The notes: generated from the letters alone by a model not told the origin. 64,000 nucleotides of DNA from Mesorhizobium sp. LHD-90 (GCF_030929505.1 NZ_JAVFVV010000019.1:1-64000), one strand, 5' to 3'; shown: positions 17,200 through 25,741, counted from the first letter of the stretch. Program-made: numbers and translations.

Positions 17200-18073
17200 G
17201 CTGCGGCGCGGCGAACTCAAGGAAGGCACGCAGTTTGAGCGGCAAGAGCCCGTGGCCGGCATGCACCAGGCTCACCGGCAACGGCGCCGGCTCGAATTCC
17301 TGCAGCAGGATCGCAAGCCGTCCCTCCTCGACCGCGCTGGCCGCCTGATAGGAGAGAACACGCGTGATGCCGACGCCGGCGGCTGCGGCGTCGATGGCTG
17401 CCTCGGCGGTGTTGACGGTGAGACGCGGTTTGATGGGAACCGATATTTCGGACTTGCCGGCGCCGAAGGTCCAGGCCGCCAGGGAGTTCAGTCCCTCGAA
17501 GGTCACGCAGTCGTGCAGAGCGAGGTCGGCGGGCGTCTTCGGGGCGCCGTGCCGGGAAAGATGGCCGGGACTGGCGCAGATCACGCGCCTGACAGTGCCA
17601 AGCTGCGTGGCCACGAGGCTGCTGTCGGGGAGCTGGCCGATGCGCAGGGCGACATCGATATGGTCTTCGAGAAGATGCACCACCCGATCTGACAGAACCA
17701 GGCGCATGTCGATCTCCGGATAGGTTTTCAGGAAGTCCGACACGACGGGCAACACATGCAGACGGCCGAACACGACCGGCGCGGTCAGTGTCAGATCGCC
17801 ACGTGGCGCGCTGTATTCGCCGCCAGCGGTCCGTTCCGCGTCGCCGACCTGTTCGAGGATACGCCGGCACGCCGCGACATAGGTTCTGCCTGCCTCGGTC
17901 AAGGTCAACTGGCGTGTCGAGCGATTGAGGAGGCGTGCCTTCAGATGTGCCTCCAGGCTGGAAATCTTCCGGCTGACACTGGCGAGCGGCATGCCCAGTC
18001 GCCGCCCCGCCGCCGAGAGGCTGCCGGCGTCGACCACGTCGAGGAGTACGGTCATGGCTTCGAGCCGGTTCAT
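17156..18073 (-). CDS. LysR-family transcriptional regulator
   Basis: This 305-residue regulator has an N-terminal winged helix (residues 1-60, MNRLEAMTVLLDVVDAGSLS then SVSRKISSLE) and a periplasmic-binding-like effector domain (about 90-295). The ATG at 18073 has GGAAG 6 bases upstream. An in-frame start at 18115 is less likely. It belongs to the LysR branch often next to an oxidoreductase or NTF2-like gene. It is divergent from the NTF2-like gene at 18252 with 178 bp between starts and probably controls it. Confidence 0.92.
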   Translation of the reverse strand: MNRLEAMTVLLDVVDAGSLSAAGRRLGMPLASVSRKISSLEAHLKARLLNRSTRQLTLTEAGRTYVAACRRILEQVGDAERTAGGEYSAPRGDLTLTAPVVFGRLHVLPVVSDFLKTYPEIDMRLVLSDRVVHLLEDHIDVALRIGQLPDSSLVATQLGTVRRVICASPGHLSRHGAPKTPADLALHDCVTFEGLNSLAAWTFGAGKSEISVPIKPRLTVNTAEAAIDAAAAGVGITRVLSYQAASAVEEGRLAILLQEFEPAPLPVSLVHAGHGLLPLKLRAFLEFAAPQLRGRLAPSPLASPA

Positions 18074-18251
18074 GATTCTTCCATTTTTCGGAAGGGCGAC
18101 TATCAGTATCGCCATCTAATTCCGAATTTTGCAATGGCTTATATGAGGCTCGGATGCAGGGTTGCTTTCGGGCGAAATGGCCGGGCAAAGCGAAAAGACG
18201 GACCGGGCGCCTCGGTTCAGAGAGCGGCGCCCTCAAACAGGAGATGAACCG

Positions 18252-18716
18252 ATGAGCCGACCGCCCTTGCCGCCATTTACAGCCGCGACCGCCGCGCAGA
18301 AGGCGCGGATGGCCGAGGATGCATGGAACAGCCGCGACCCCGCCAAGGTCGCGCTTGCCTATTCACTCGACAGCCGCTGGCGCAACCGCGCTGAATTCAT
18401 TCAGGGCCGCGAGGCGATCGAAGCCTTCCTCCAGCGCAAATGGGGCCGGGAGTTCGAATATCGGCTGATCAAGGAGGTGTGGGCCTTTCACGACAACCGT
18501 ATCGCCGTGCGCTTCGCCTATGAATGGCACGACGACAGCCGCAACTGGTTCCGCAGCTACGGCAACGAGAACTGGGAGTTCGACGGCGAAGGCCTGATGC
18601 GTCTGCGCATCGCCAGCATCAACGACCAGCCGATCGCCGAAAACGAACGCAAATATCACTGGCCGCTCGGCCGCCGGCCGGACGACCACCCATCGCTTAG
18701 CGACCTCGGCCTTTAG
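18252..18716 (+). CDS. NTF2-like / DUF1348 family protein
   Basis: This 154-residue protein matches the DUF1348 type of SnoaL/NTF2-like folds, with [20 protein letters not shown] near residues 22-41, [13 protein letters not shown] near 44-56 and [12 protein letters not shown] near 113. NTF2-like proteins bind small ligands or catalyse simple isomerisations. This branch has no assigned reaction. The ATG at 18252 follows CAGGAGATGAACC, whereas the open frame from 18162 has no such signal. It is divergent from the LysR gene and is followed after 47 bases by a flavin-binding protein gene, possibly co-transcribed. Confidence 0.87.
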   Translation: MSRPPLPPFTAATAAQKARMAEDAWNSRDPAKVALAYSLDSRWRNRAEFIQGREAIEAFLQRKWGREFEYRLIKEVWAFHDNRIAVRFAYEWHDDSRNWFRSYGNENWEFDGEGLMRLRIASINDQPIAENERKYHWPLGRRPDDHPSLSDLGL

Positions 18717-18763
18717 ACAAGGCGGATCATGGACGGCGTTCCGTTCCCGCCAAGGGGATTTTC

Positions 18764-19396
18764 ATGGACAGTCACCCGACCTATTCGAGCGACATCGCTT
18801 TCACGCCGTCGGTCAAGGCCGTGCAGAGCCGCAAGGGATCGCGAAATGCCTATGAGCGCGTCGAGGCGAATGGCGGCTGGCAGACCCGGATCATGCCGGA
18901 CCTTGCCGCCTTCCTGGCGGAGCAGACCAGCGTGTTTCTCGGCACGGCCAGCCATGACGGCCAGCCCTACATCCAACACCGCGGCGGTCCGCCGGGGTTT
19001 CTCAAGGTACTCGGTGACACCACGATCGGTTTTGCCGACTATGCCGGCAACCGGCAGTACATCACCACCGGCAATCTCGCCGAGAACGCCAGGGCCTACC
19101 TGTTTCTGATCGATTATGCACACCGGCGGCGCGTCAAGATATGGGGCACGGCGCGGGTGGTGGAGGACGATCCGGAATTGGTCGGCCGGCTGATGCCGGA
19201 AGGATACAGGGCGCGCGGCGAGCAGGCGATCCTGTTCTCGGTGGGGGCCTGGGACGTCAACTGCCCGCAGCATATTCCACAACGTTTCGACGCGGCCGAC
19301 GTTGCGGCGGCTCTCGCCGAGCGGGATGGCCGTATAGCTGCGCTAGAGGCTGAAATCGCGGCGCTGAGGGAAAACGCTTCCTCGCCAAGCGGCTGA
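18764..19396 (+). CDS. Pyridoxamine 5'-phosphate oxidase family flavoprotein
   Basis: This 210-residue protein has a split-barrel FMN-binding fold at about residues 40-165. FLGTASHDGQPYIQHRGGPPG and GNRQYITTGNLAENARAYLF are the typical flavin-binding strands of the PNPOx-like superfamily. A short C-terminal helix (about 178-205) follows. Such proteins reduce flavin-linked substrates or act in general redox protection rather than in vitamin B6 synthesis. AAGGGGATTTTC precedes the ATG. The LysR and NTF2-like neighbours suggest one stress-response or detoxification unit. Confidence 0.87.
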   Translation: MDSHPTYSSDIAFTPSVKAVQSRKGSRNAYERVEANGGWQTRIMPDLAAFLAEQTSVFLGTASHDGQPYIQHRGGPPGFLKVLGDTTIGFADYAGNRQYITTGNLAENARAYLFLIDYAHRRRVKIWGTARVVEDDPELVGRLMPEGYRARGEQAILFSVGAWDVNCPQHIPQRFDAADVAAALAERDGRIAALEAEIAALRENASSPSG

Positions 19397-19471
19397 ATTG
19401 CGGCGGAAGGGTCTGCAATTCTGGAAGAGTTTGCATTAGGTTCCCCCACCAGGAGACAACGGGGGAAAACC

Positions 19472-21118
19472 TTGACCAATATCTACGAGATCGGGCTGGA
19501 CCGGACCGCGGCCAACCACCAGCCGCTTACGCCGCTCACCTTGCTGGAGCGTGCGGCCAAAACCTATCCGGACCACACCGCGATCATCGACGGCAGATCG
19601 AAAACCAGCTACCGCGACTTCTGGCGGCGCTCCTTGCAACTCGCCTCGGCGCTGGCGCAAAAAGGCATCGGCAAGGGCGACACGGTCACCGTCATGCTGC
19701 CGAACACGCCGGCGATGCTGGAGGCGCATTTCGGCGTGCCGATGACGAAGGCCGTGCTGCATTCGCTCAACACGCGGCTCGACGCCGCGGTGATCGCCTT
19801 CCAGCTCGACCATGCCGAATCGAAGATCGTCATCGTCGACCGCGAGTTTTCCGGCGTGATGAACCAGGCGCTGGTGCTGGCCAAGGTCAAACCGCTGGTG
19901 ATCGACTATGACGATCCCGAATATCCCCAGGACGCGCCCTATGCCAAGGGCGAACGGATCGGTTCGCTCGACTACGAGGCCTTCGTGCAGTCGGGCGATC
20001 CGGATTTCGCCTGGCAAATGCCGGACGACGAGTGGGACGCGATCTCGCTGAACTACACATCCGGTACCACCGGCAACCCGAAGGGCGTGGTCTACCATCA
20101 TCGCGGCGCCACCCTGATGGCGCACACCAACACCGTCCATGCCGGCATGACCAAACACGCCGTGTATCTGTGGACGCTGCCGATGTTCCATTGCAACGGC
20201 TGGTGCTTTCCATGGACGCTGGCCGTGCAGGCCGGCACGCATGTCTGCCTGCGCTGGGTACGGCCGAAGGCGATGTATGATGCCATCGCCGACCACGGCG
20301 TCACCCATCTTTGCGGCGCGCCGATCGTCATGGCGACGCTGATCAACGCCGAGGAGAAGGACAAGCGCGCCTTTTCGCAGCAGGTGACCTTCAACACCGC
20401 GGCAGCGCCACCGCCTGAATCGGTGCTGTCGGGCATGGCTGACGCGGGCTTTGCCGTCACCCATCTCTACGGACTGACCGAGACTTACGGGCCCGCCGTG
20501 GTAAACGAGTGGCACGGCGAATGGGACGCGCTCGACCGCGGCGGCCGCGCCGCGAAGAAGGCGCGGCAGGGCGTGCGCTACGCCTCGCTGGAAGGGCTGA
20601 CGGTGATGGACCCCGAAACGATGACGGAAACGCCGGCCGACGGCGAGACGCTGGGCGAGGTGATGTTCCGCGGCAACATCGTCATGAAGGGCTATCTGAA
20701 GAACCGCAAGGCGACCGACGAGGCTTTTTCGGGCGGCTGGTTCCATTCCGGCGATCTCGGCGTCATGCACCCCGACGGCTACATCCAGCTCAAGGACCGC
20801 TCAAAGGACATCATCATCTCCGGCGGCGAGAATATTTCGTCGATCGAGGTCGAGGAGGCGCTCTACAAGCATCCGGCGGTGGCCTTCTGCGGCGTGGTGG
20901 CGCGCGCGGACGACAAATGGGGCGAGGTCCCGGTGGCCTATGTCGAGCTCAAGCCGGGCAAGGCCGCGACGGAAGCCGAGATGATCGAGCATTGCCGTTC
21001 GTTGCTGGCGCGTTTCAAGGTTCCGAAAAGCGTGACATTCACCGAAATCCCCAAGACTTCCACGGGAAAGATCCAGAAATTCCGGCTGCGCGAGATGGCC
21101 AAAATCCGGGAATCGTAA
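19472..21118 (+). CDS. Acyl-CoA synthetase (AMP-forming, AlkK-like)
   Basis: This 548-residue adenylating enzyme activates a fatty or aryl acid to its CoA thioester through an acyl-AMP. It has the P-loop YTSGTTGNPKGV near residue 193, YGLTETYGP near 333, GWFHSGDLG near 424 and the catalytic lysine in KTSTGKIQKF near residue 529. The start codon appears to be TTG at 19472, preceded by purine-rich GGGGGAAAA. A better SD, AGGAG, lies 17-21 bases upstream of it. It belongs to the medium/long-chain group, but the chain length of its substrate is not resolvable. Confidence 0.92.
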   Translation: MTNIYEIGLDRTAANHQPLTPLTLLERAAKTYPDHTAIIDGRSKTSYRDFWRRSLQLASALAQKGIGKGDTVTVMLPNTPAMLEAHFGVPMTKAVLHSLNTRLDAAVIAFQLDHAESKIVIVDREFSGVMNQALVLAKVKPLVIDYDDPEYPQDAPYAKGERIGSLDYEAFVQSGDPDFAWQMPDDEWDAISLNYTSGTTGNPKGVVYHHRGATLMAHTNTVHAGMTKHAVYLWTLPMFHCNGWCFPWTLAVQAGTHVCLRWVRPKAMYDAIADHGVTHLCGAPIVMATLINAEEKDKRAFSQQVTFNTAAAPPPESVLSGMADAGFAVTHLYGLTETYGPAVVNEWHGEWDALDRGGRAAKKARQGVRYASLEGLTVMDPETMTETPADGETLGEVMFRGNIVMKGYLKNRKATDEAFSGGWFHSGDLGVMHPDGYIQLKDRSKDIIISGGENISSIEVEEALYKHPAVAFCGVVARADDKWGEVPVAYVELKPGKAATEAEMIEHCRSLLARFKVPKSVTFTEIPKTSTGKIQKFRLREMAKIRES

Positions 21119-21295
21119 CCGGAGCGTAACGGCCCGTATCGTATTGTTGCGACGCCGGCATGAGTCCGAAACAGTACGGATGTCTAAGAGCCGTGTCCTG
21201 AACAAGGACTCTGACGGCATCCGCCGACAGACAGCCGGTCCGCGCGGGGCGACCGGCGTAGCTCCCTCGGTATTCGGACTGAAAAGGACAAAGCA

Positions 21296-21697
21296 ATGCA
21301 CGGCGTTGCACGGAATTTCTTCACGCTCGCCATCCTCTACGCGATCTGCGGCATGGCGCTCGGGCTGCATATGTCGATCACCCACGACCATTCGCAGATG
21401 CCGGTGCACGCGCACGCCATGGTGGCGGGCTGGCTGATGTCGGCGGTGTTCGCCTTCTTCTATCACCTCATGCCGGCGGCCGCGGCGTCGCGGCTCGCCG
21501 CCGTGCATTTCTGGCTGACGGCCGTCAGCGGCGTGGCGCTGATCGTCGGGCTCTATTTCCTGCTCGCCGGCAAGGCCGCGGTCGAACCGGTGGTGGCCAC
21601 CGCGTCCATGGCCTTCTATGCCGGCATCCTGCTGTTTGCAGGAATCGCGTTTTCGGCGATGCGCAAGCCGGTTGGAGTGCAAACTGTCTCCCGATGA
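21296..21697 (+). CDS. Small membrane protein resembling a haem-copper oxidase subunit I fragment
   Basis: This 133-residue protein has four predicted helices. The second region, HAHAMVAGWLMSAVFAFFYHLMPA (residues 40-63), has the histidine-rich helix pattern of cytochrome cbb3 or NorB-type subunit I proteins, but the chain is far too short to be a full catalytic subunit. It may bind haem or assist oxidase assembly. CTGAAAAGGACAAAGC precedes the ATG. No oxidase genes are nearby. The next 329 bases hold an sRNA candidate and CtrA sites. Confidence 0.7.
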   Translation: MHGVARNFFTLAILYAICGMALGLHMSITHDHSQMPVHAHAMVAGWLMSAVFAFFYHLMPAAAASRLAAVHFWLTAVSGVALIVGLYFLLAGKAAVEPVVATASMAFYAGILLFAGIAFSAMRKPVGVQTVSR

Positions 21698-21736
21698 TAC
21701 AGTTTCGGGCCGGTCGGTAAAAAATAGTCCGGCCCG

Positions 21737-21751
21737 TTAAGCGTCCATTAA
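21737..21751 (+). promoter_or_regulatory. CtrA binding site upstream of the sRNA candidate
   Basis: The sequence is TTAA-GCGTCCA-TTAA, an exact match to the full CtrA box TTAA-N7-TTAA. It ends about 17 bases before the predicted start of the sRNA at 21769, which places it over the -35 region. A TATGGT at 21756-21761 could serve as -10. CtrA sites overlapping -35 elements are typical of CtrA-activated promoters. Confidence 0.7.
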
Positions 21752-21768
21752 GCATTATGGTTCATTAC

Positions 21769-21873
21769 TGTGCGTATCCAGTTATCTGGATTCTTACCGA
21801 GTGGTTGGAGCCACTTCGTTTGACGCCTCCCTGTTAACTCTCGAGAGCCGCGTTCCCGCGGCTCTTTTTTTTG
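21769..21873 (+). ncRNA. Predicted trans-acting small RNA
   Basis: About 105 nt with no reading frame. It has three stem-loops: ATCCAG-TTAT-CTGGAT at 21776-21791, AGTGG/CCACT at 21800-21815, and a 9-bp terminator stem at 21844-21865 with eight Ts. Between stems 2 and 3 a single-stranded stretch carries CCTCCC (21826-21831), complementary to Shine-Dalgarno sequences. This layout fits Hfq-type riboregulators of Rhizobiales such as the alpha-r or suhB-motif families. I cannot assign the exact family. A CtrA box lies just upstream. Both ends are estimates. Confidence 0.7.
21844..21873 (+). terminator. Rho-independent terminator of the sRNA candidate
   Basis: A perfect 9-bp stem AGAGCCGCG-TTCC-CGCGGCTCT is followed by eight T residues (21865-21872). 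It is the strongest intrinsic terminator in the window and does not follow directly on any coding gene. Confidence 0.9.
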
Positions 21874-21896
21874 TTCACGCTCCGGCGGCGACCGCG

Positions 21897-21911
21897 TTAA
21901 CCCTTTATTAA
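21897..21911 (+). promoter_or_regulatory. CtrA binding site upstream of rcdA
   Basis: The sequence is TTAA-CCCTTTA-TTAA, an exact CtrA box, 116 bases before the rcdA start codon and just after the sRNA terminator. It implies that CtrA controls the gene for its own degradation adaptor. Confidence 0.7.
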
Positions 21912-22026
21912 ACATGTCCTTGCCTTCGCCGGCGCGCGGGAGCATCTTTCGCAGGCGAGGGGAATCGGCAAAAAGCGCCATGTCCGGCAAACGAAGCCGG
22001 CGCGATTTTCCTCCGCCGGGGCGAGA

Positions 22027-22563
22027 ATGACGGGCAGACTTTCGATGGGCAGCGGACAACCGATCAAGCTGGCGGAACGCCGGGTGTTCTCGGATTCCTT
22101 CAAGCCGCTCTATAATGAAGGCATGAGCCTGGTGGAGCGCGCCGCCGAATATCTCGACGGCCCTGGCCGCGTCGAGGCGCGGAAGCTGTCGCGCATGGCC
22201 GCCACGCTCTATGCCGCCGAATCGATGCGGCTGACCACGAGGCTGATGCAGATCGCCTCCTGGCTGCTGTTGCAGCGCGCCGCCAATTCCGGCGAGATGA
22301 CACGCGACCAGGTCGCCTCGGAGAAATCCAAGGTGCGGCTGGATACGGCCTCGGCGCCGGACAACGCGATCGGCTGGAACGAATTGCCGGAAGCTTTTTT
22401 GGCGCTGGTCAACAACTCGCTCAGCCTGCAGAACCTGGTGCGGCTGATGGACGAGGAGATTTATGGGCGCAACGCCGGCATGACGGACATGCCCCCGCCG
22501 CGCCGCAGCAATCCGGTTTCCGACCAGATCAGCCTGCTCAACACGGCTTTTGCCCGCGGCTGA
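22027..22563 (+). CDS. rcdA: DUF1465 protein, RcdA (regulator of CtrA degradation) family
   Basis: This 178-residue helical protein has the core YLDGPGR, then AESMRLTTRLMQIASWLLLQ (about residues 60-79) and a SEKSKVRL segment. This pattern matches RcdA, which with CpdR and PopA delivers CtrA to ClpXP in Caulobacter. The family was catalogued as DUF1465. The acidic and proline-rich C-terminal tail is less conserved. An exact CtrA box lies 116 bases upstream, which suggests negative feedback. The ATG at 22027 is not preceded by a strong SD, and another Met lies nine codons in. A repeat follows the stop codon directly. Confidence 0.85.
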   Translation: MTGRLSMGSGQPIKLAERRVFSDSFKPLYNEGMSLVERAAEYLDGPGRVEARKLSRMAATLYAAESMRLTTRLMQIASWLLLQRAANSGEMTRDQVASEKSKVRLDTASAPDNAIGWNELPEAFLALVNNSLSLQNLVRLMDEEIYGRNAGMTDMPPPRRSNPVSDQISLLNTAFARG

Positions 22564-22698
22564 CAAGATTCGGGTGAGGCCGGTCTGCAAATGGCGGCAG
22601 ACTGCGCTTCCGGTGCTCACATACTTTAAGCACGCTCCGCTCGTCGCTTCGCGACCCCGCCTGCCACCATTTTCGACTCCGCCTGACCTGAATCTCAA
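22564..22698. repeat. Palindromic repeat, family with ATTCAGGTGAGGC-type ends (long form)
   Basis: The ends are inverted: the left around 22567-22580 and the right at 22681-22698 (GCCTGACCTGAATCTCAA). CTGCAAATGGC and ATTTTCG are shared with the 66-bp element at 33398-33463. This copy carries about 70 extra bases in the centre. It fills the rcdA-ruvC gap. Confidence 0.7.
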
Positions 22699-22776
22699 CA
22701 ATCTGAACCGGCACGTTCGTTTTCGTTTCGTTCACATTTTCCTGACAGGCATGCGGCGAAGGGATAGGCTTCGCCC

Positions 22777-23289
22777 ATGCAGGAAACGATTCGCATCATC
22801 GGCATAGACCCAGGCCTGCGGCGGACCGGCTGGGGCATCGTCGAGCAACAGGGCAGCGTGCTGCGCTTCGTCGCGTCCGGCACGGTGAAGTCGGACGAGA
22901 AGGCCGACCTTGCTGCGCGGCTCTGCCAGTTGCATGACGGGCTGTGTGCGGTGCTCGATGCGCACCGGCCGCGCGAGGCGGCGGTCGAGGCGACCTTCGT
23001 CAACAAGGACGCGACCGCGACGCTGAAGCTCGGCCAGGCACGCGGCATCGCCATGTTGGTGCCGGCCCGCGCCGGGCTGCCGGTTTCCGAATACGCGCCC
23101 AACGCGGTGAAGAAGGCGGTGATCGGCGTCGGCCACGGGGAGAAGCGGCAGATACACATGATGGTGAAAGTGCTGCTTCCCAAGGCGACATTCGAGGGCG
23201 ACGACGCGGCGGACGGGCTGGCCATCGCCATATGCCACGCGCATCACCGGCAAAGCATAGGCTACCGGCTGGCGGCGCTGGCGGGCTGA
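22777..23289 (+). CDS. ruvC: Crossover junction endodeoxyribonuclease RuvC
   Basis: This 170-residue resolvase cuts Holliday junctions as a dimer. It has the RNase H-like acidic residues: Asp11 in [12 protein letters not shown], Glu71 in [10 protein letters not shown] and the C-terminal acidic group in [14 protein letters not shown]. It starts the ruvC-ruvA-ruvB cluster, with ruvA 47 bases downstream. The length is normal. The upstream gap is occupied by a palindromic repeat, so the promoter is probably between 22699 and 22776. Confidence 0.97.
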   Translation: MQETIRIIGIDPGLRRTGWGIVEQQGSVLRFVASGTVKSDEKADLAARLCQLHDGLCAVLDAHRPREAAVEATFVNKDATATLKLGQARGIAMLVPARAGLPVSEYAPNAVKKAVIGVGHGEKRQIHMMVKVLLPKATFEGDDAADGLAIAICHAHHRQSIGYRLAALAG

Positions 23290-23336
23290 CATTGCATGGC
23301 GGTTGAGGAGTTGTCCTGGGCCAAGGGGGCATCTGA

Positions 23337-23957
23337 ATGATCGGCAAGCTCAAGGGCGTGGTCGACGAGATCGGCGAGGATCACTGCACGGTCGACGTGC
23401 ACGGCGTCGGCTATGTCGCGCATTGCTCGACGCGCACGCTGGCTTCGCTGCCCGGGGCCGGCGAGGCGGTGACGCTGTTCATCGAGACCTATGTGCGCGA
23501 GGACATGATCCGCCTCTACGGTTTTCGCACCGGACTGGAGCGGGAGTGGTTCCGCCTGCTGATGGGCAATGTGCAGGGCGTCGGCGCCAAGGTGGCGCTC
23601 TCGGTTCTGTCGACGCTGGAGCCGGCCGACCTCGCCAATGCCATTGCGCTGCGCGACATCGCCATGGTTTCGCGCGCTCCGGGCGTCGGCAAGAAGGTGG
23701 CGGAGCGCATCGTCACCGAACTCAGGACCAAGGCGCCGGCTTTCGCGGGCGCCGCGTCGGGCACGATCGGGCTGAAGCAGGAGCTTGGCGAGGGCGTCGC
23801 GCCGGCGCCGGTGGCCGATGCGGTCTCGGCGTTGACCAATCTCGGCTATTCGCGCGACACCGCGGCAAATGCCGTGGCGGCGGCGCTGAAGGCCGCGGGC
23901 GAGGGCGCGGATTCGGCGAAGCTGATCCGGCTGGGGCTGAAGGAACTGGCGCGGTGA
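23337..23957 (+). CDS. ruvA: Holliday junction branch migration protein RuvA
   Basis: This 206-residue tetrameric protein binds four-way junctions and loads RuvB. It has an OB-fold N-terminus ([20 protein letters not shown]), helix-hairpin-helix motifs at about residues 75-125 ([32 protein letters not shown]) and the C-terminal three-helix domain (about 150-206) that contacts RuvB. Unlike the usual arrangement, ruvB does not follow directly: a toxin-antitoxin pair of about 750 bases lies in between. Confidence 0.97.
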   Translation: MIGKLKGVVDEIGEDHCTVDVHGVGYVAHCSTRTLASLPGAGEAVTLFIETYVREDMIRLYGFRTGLEREWFRLLMGNVQGVGAKVALSVLSTLEPADLANAIALRDIAMVSRAPGVGKKVAERIVTELRTKAPAFAGAASGTIGLKQELGEGVAPAPVADAVSALTNLGYSRDTAANAVAAALKAAGEGADSAKLIRLGLKELAR

Positions 23958-23959
23958 GT

Positions 23960-24001
23960 TGCGAAGCGTTCTTATCCTTACTATTGTCAAGAAGTAAGGA
24001 A
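23960..24001 (+). promoter_or_regulatory. Promoter and operator of the vapBC pair inside the ruv operon
   Basis: TTGCGA (23960-23965), a 17-base spacer and TATTGT (23983-23988) form a plausible promoter that begins two bases after the ruvA stop codon. The inverted repeat TCCTTACT-N10-AGTAAGGA (23976-24001) overlaps the -10 and ends 16 bases before the antitoxin ATG. This is an operator layout for autorepression, and the promoter could also drive ruvB. Confidence 0.6.
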
Positions 24002-24016
24002 TTCGGAGACAGGATC

Positions 24017-24319
24017 ATGGGCGCCAGAGCTAAGATCACCTCCAAGGGGCAGATCACCTTGCCCAAGGAAGTACGCGACCGTCACCATCTTAAGCCGGGC
24101 GATATCGTGGAATTCGTAGAGCGCGACGGCGAAACGATCGTCAAGCCACGAAACATCCGGGCGGTCGATCTGGCGGGGATCCTGGGACCTCCACCCTCGG
24201 GAAAGGGGCTTTCCATCGAGGAGATCGATGAGGCCATCATGGACGCCGTGGTCGAGGACGACGAACGCATTCAGCGGGAATGGCACCAGGAGCGCGAGGC
24301 ATCGCGTGATCGGCGTTGA
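24017..24319 (+). CDS. vapB: AbrB/MazE-type antitoxin (VapB)
   Basis: This 100-residue protein has an N-terminal swapped-hairpin AbrB domain, AKITSKGQITLPKEVRDRH then LKPGDIVEFVERDGETIVKP (residues 5-43). It is followed by a helical toxin-binding tail rich in acidic residues. The ATG at 24017 is preceded by GGAGACAGGATC. An overlapping frame that begins at 23303 is an artefact across ruvA. It overlaps the toxin start by 14 bases and would repress at the inverted repeat 16 bases upstream. Confidence 0.88.
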   Translation: MGARAKITSKGQITLPKEVRDRHHLKPGDIVEFVERDGETIVKPRNIRAVDLAGILGPPPSGKGLSIEEIDEAIMDAVVEDDERIQREWHQEREASRDRR

Positions 24320-24704
24320 TACAAACGTCCTCCTGCGGCTTCTGATCGTCGACGATCCCGCCCAAAACGCGGCTGCGAAGGCCTTTTTCGGCCAGCGCTC
24401 GGCTGACGATCCCGCATTCATCAGCGGGATCGTGCTCGCCGAGACAGTATGGGTGCTGAGAAGGCGGTTGAGCTATTCGAGGCGGGATGTCGAGGATGTT
24501 GTTCGACGTTTGCTGAGCAGTGCCGAATTGGTTATCGAGGATGGCGCTCGACTGAGCTCATTGTTCTCGACATCGACCGGTCCCGGAACGGACATCGCTG
24601 ATTTTCTGGTTGCGTGGGCATCGGAGAGGATGGGTTGCGGGCGTGTTGTTACCTTTGATGTGCGAGCCGCGCGCGCCATCCCCTCCATGGAATTGCTCGT
24701 ATGA
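24306..24704 (+). CDS. vapC: PIN-domain ribonuclease toxin (VapC)
   Basis: This 132-residue PIN protein starts at a GTG ([13 protein letters not shown]). Acidic residues D5, E46, D96/D99 and D118 (TFDVRA) fit the active site. The GTG lies inside the antitoxin gene, and its TGA stop overlaps the ruvB ATG as ATGA, so toxin and helicase translation are coupled. The codon and base use look less GC-biased than in ruvA and ruvB, which suggests acquisition. The ATG-initiated frame from 24228 is rejected because its first residues lack PIN features. Confidence 0.88.
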   Translation: MIGVDTNVLLRLLIVDDPAQNAAAKAFFGQRSADDPAFISGIVLAETVWVLRRRLSYSRRDVEDVVRRLLSSAELVIEDGARLSSLFSTSTGPGTDIADFLVAWASERMGCGRVVTFDVRAARAIPSMELLV

Positions 24705-25741
24705 GCCAACCCGCCCGCCTCATCTCCTTCGAAAAGCGCGGTGAGGACGCCGATGCGACGCTGCGCCCGCAGACACTCGACGAGTTCGTCGGCCAGGCGG
24801 CGGCGCGCGCCAATCTCAAAGTGTTCATCGAGGCGGCAAAGGCGCGAGGCGAGGCGCTCGATCACGTGCTGTTCGTCGGGCCACCCGGGCTGGGCAAGAC
24901 GACGTTGGCGCAGATCATGGCGCGCGAACTCGGCGTCAATTTCCGCTCGACCTCCGGTCCGGTCATCGCCAAGGCGGGCGACCTCGCAGCACTTCTGACC
25001 AATCTCGAGGACCGCGACGTTCTGTTCATTGACGAGATCCACCGGCTGAACCCGGCGGTGGAGGAAATCCTCTATCCCGCGATGGAGGATTTCCAGCTCG
25101 ACCTGATCATCGGCGAGGGCCCCGCGGCGCGCTCGGTGAAGATCGAGCTGGCGCGCTTCACGCTGGTCGCCGCAACCACGCGGCTGGGGCTGCTGACCAA
25201 CCCGCTGCGCGACCGTTTTGGAATACCGGTGCGGTTGAACTTCTATTCCGTCGAGGAACTGGAGAGCATCGTGCGGCGCGGCGCGCGCATTCTGCAGATG
25301 CCGATCGCCGACGACGGGGCGCTGGAGATCGCCAGGCGAGCGCGCGGCACGCCGCGCATCGCCGGCCGCCTGCTGCGGCGGGTGCGCGACTTCGCCAGCG
25401 TCGACGGCGCCGAAAAGGTGTCGCGAAAAGTGGCCGACGAGGCGCTGCGCCGGCTCGACGTCGACGCGCTCGGGCTGGACCAGCTCGACCGCCGCTATCT
25501 CACCATGATCGCGCAAAATTTCGGCGGCGGGCCGGTGGGTATCGAGACGATTTCGGCCGGCCTGTCGGAGCCGCGCGACGCCATCGAGGACATCATCGAA
25601 CCCTATCTCATCCAGCAGGGTTTTATCCAGCGCACGCCGCGCGGCCGCGTGCTGACGGCCAACGCCTGGAAACATCTGGGCTTGGAGCCGCCGCGCAATC
25701 TCGCGGCAATTCAGGCGACTTTGTTCGAGGACGATGCGTAG
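24701..25741 (+). CDS. ruvB: Holliday junction DNA helicase RuvB
   Basis: This 346-residue AAA+ motor drives branch migration together with RuvA. It has Walker [10 protein letters not shown] near residues 64-72, Walker [10 protein letters not shown] near 108-116, the sensor and arginine-finger segment [12 protein letters not shown], and a C-terminal winged helix. It is complete. It begins on the ATGA overlap with the upstream vapC, so its expression depends on readthrough from ruvA or on the TA promoter at 23960. Confidence 0.97.
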   Translation: MSQPARLISFEKRGEDADATLRPQTLDEFVGQAAARANLKVFIEAAKARGEALDHVLFVGPPGLGKTTLAQIMARELGVNFRSTSGPVIAKAGDLAALLTNLEDRDVLFIDEIHRLNPAVEEILYPAMEDFQLDLIIGEGPAARSVKIELARFTLVAATTRLGLLTNPLRDRFGIPVRLNFYSVEELESIVRRGARILQMPIADDGALEIARRARGTPRIAGRLLRRVRDFASVDGAEKVSRKVADEALRRLDVDALGLDQLDRRYLTMIAQNFGGGPVGIETISAGLSEPRDAIEDIIEPYLIQQGFIQRTPRGRVLTANAWKHLGLEPPRNLAAIQATLFEDDA

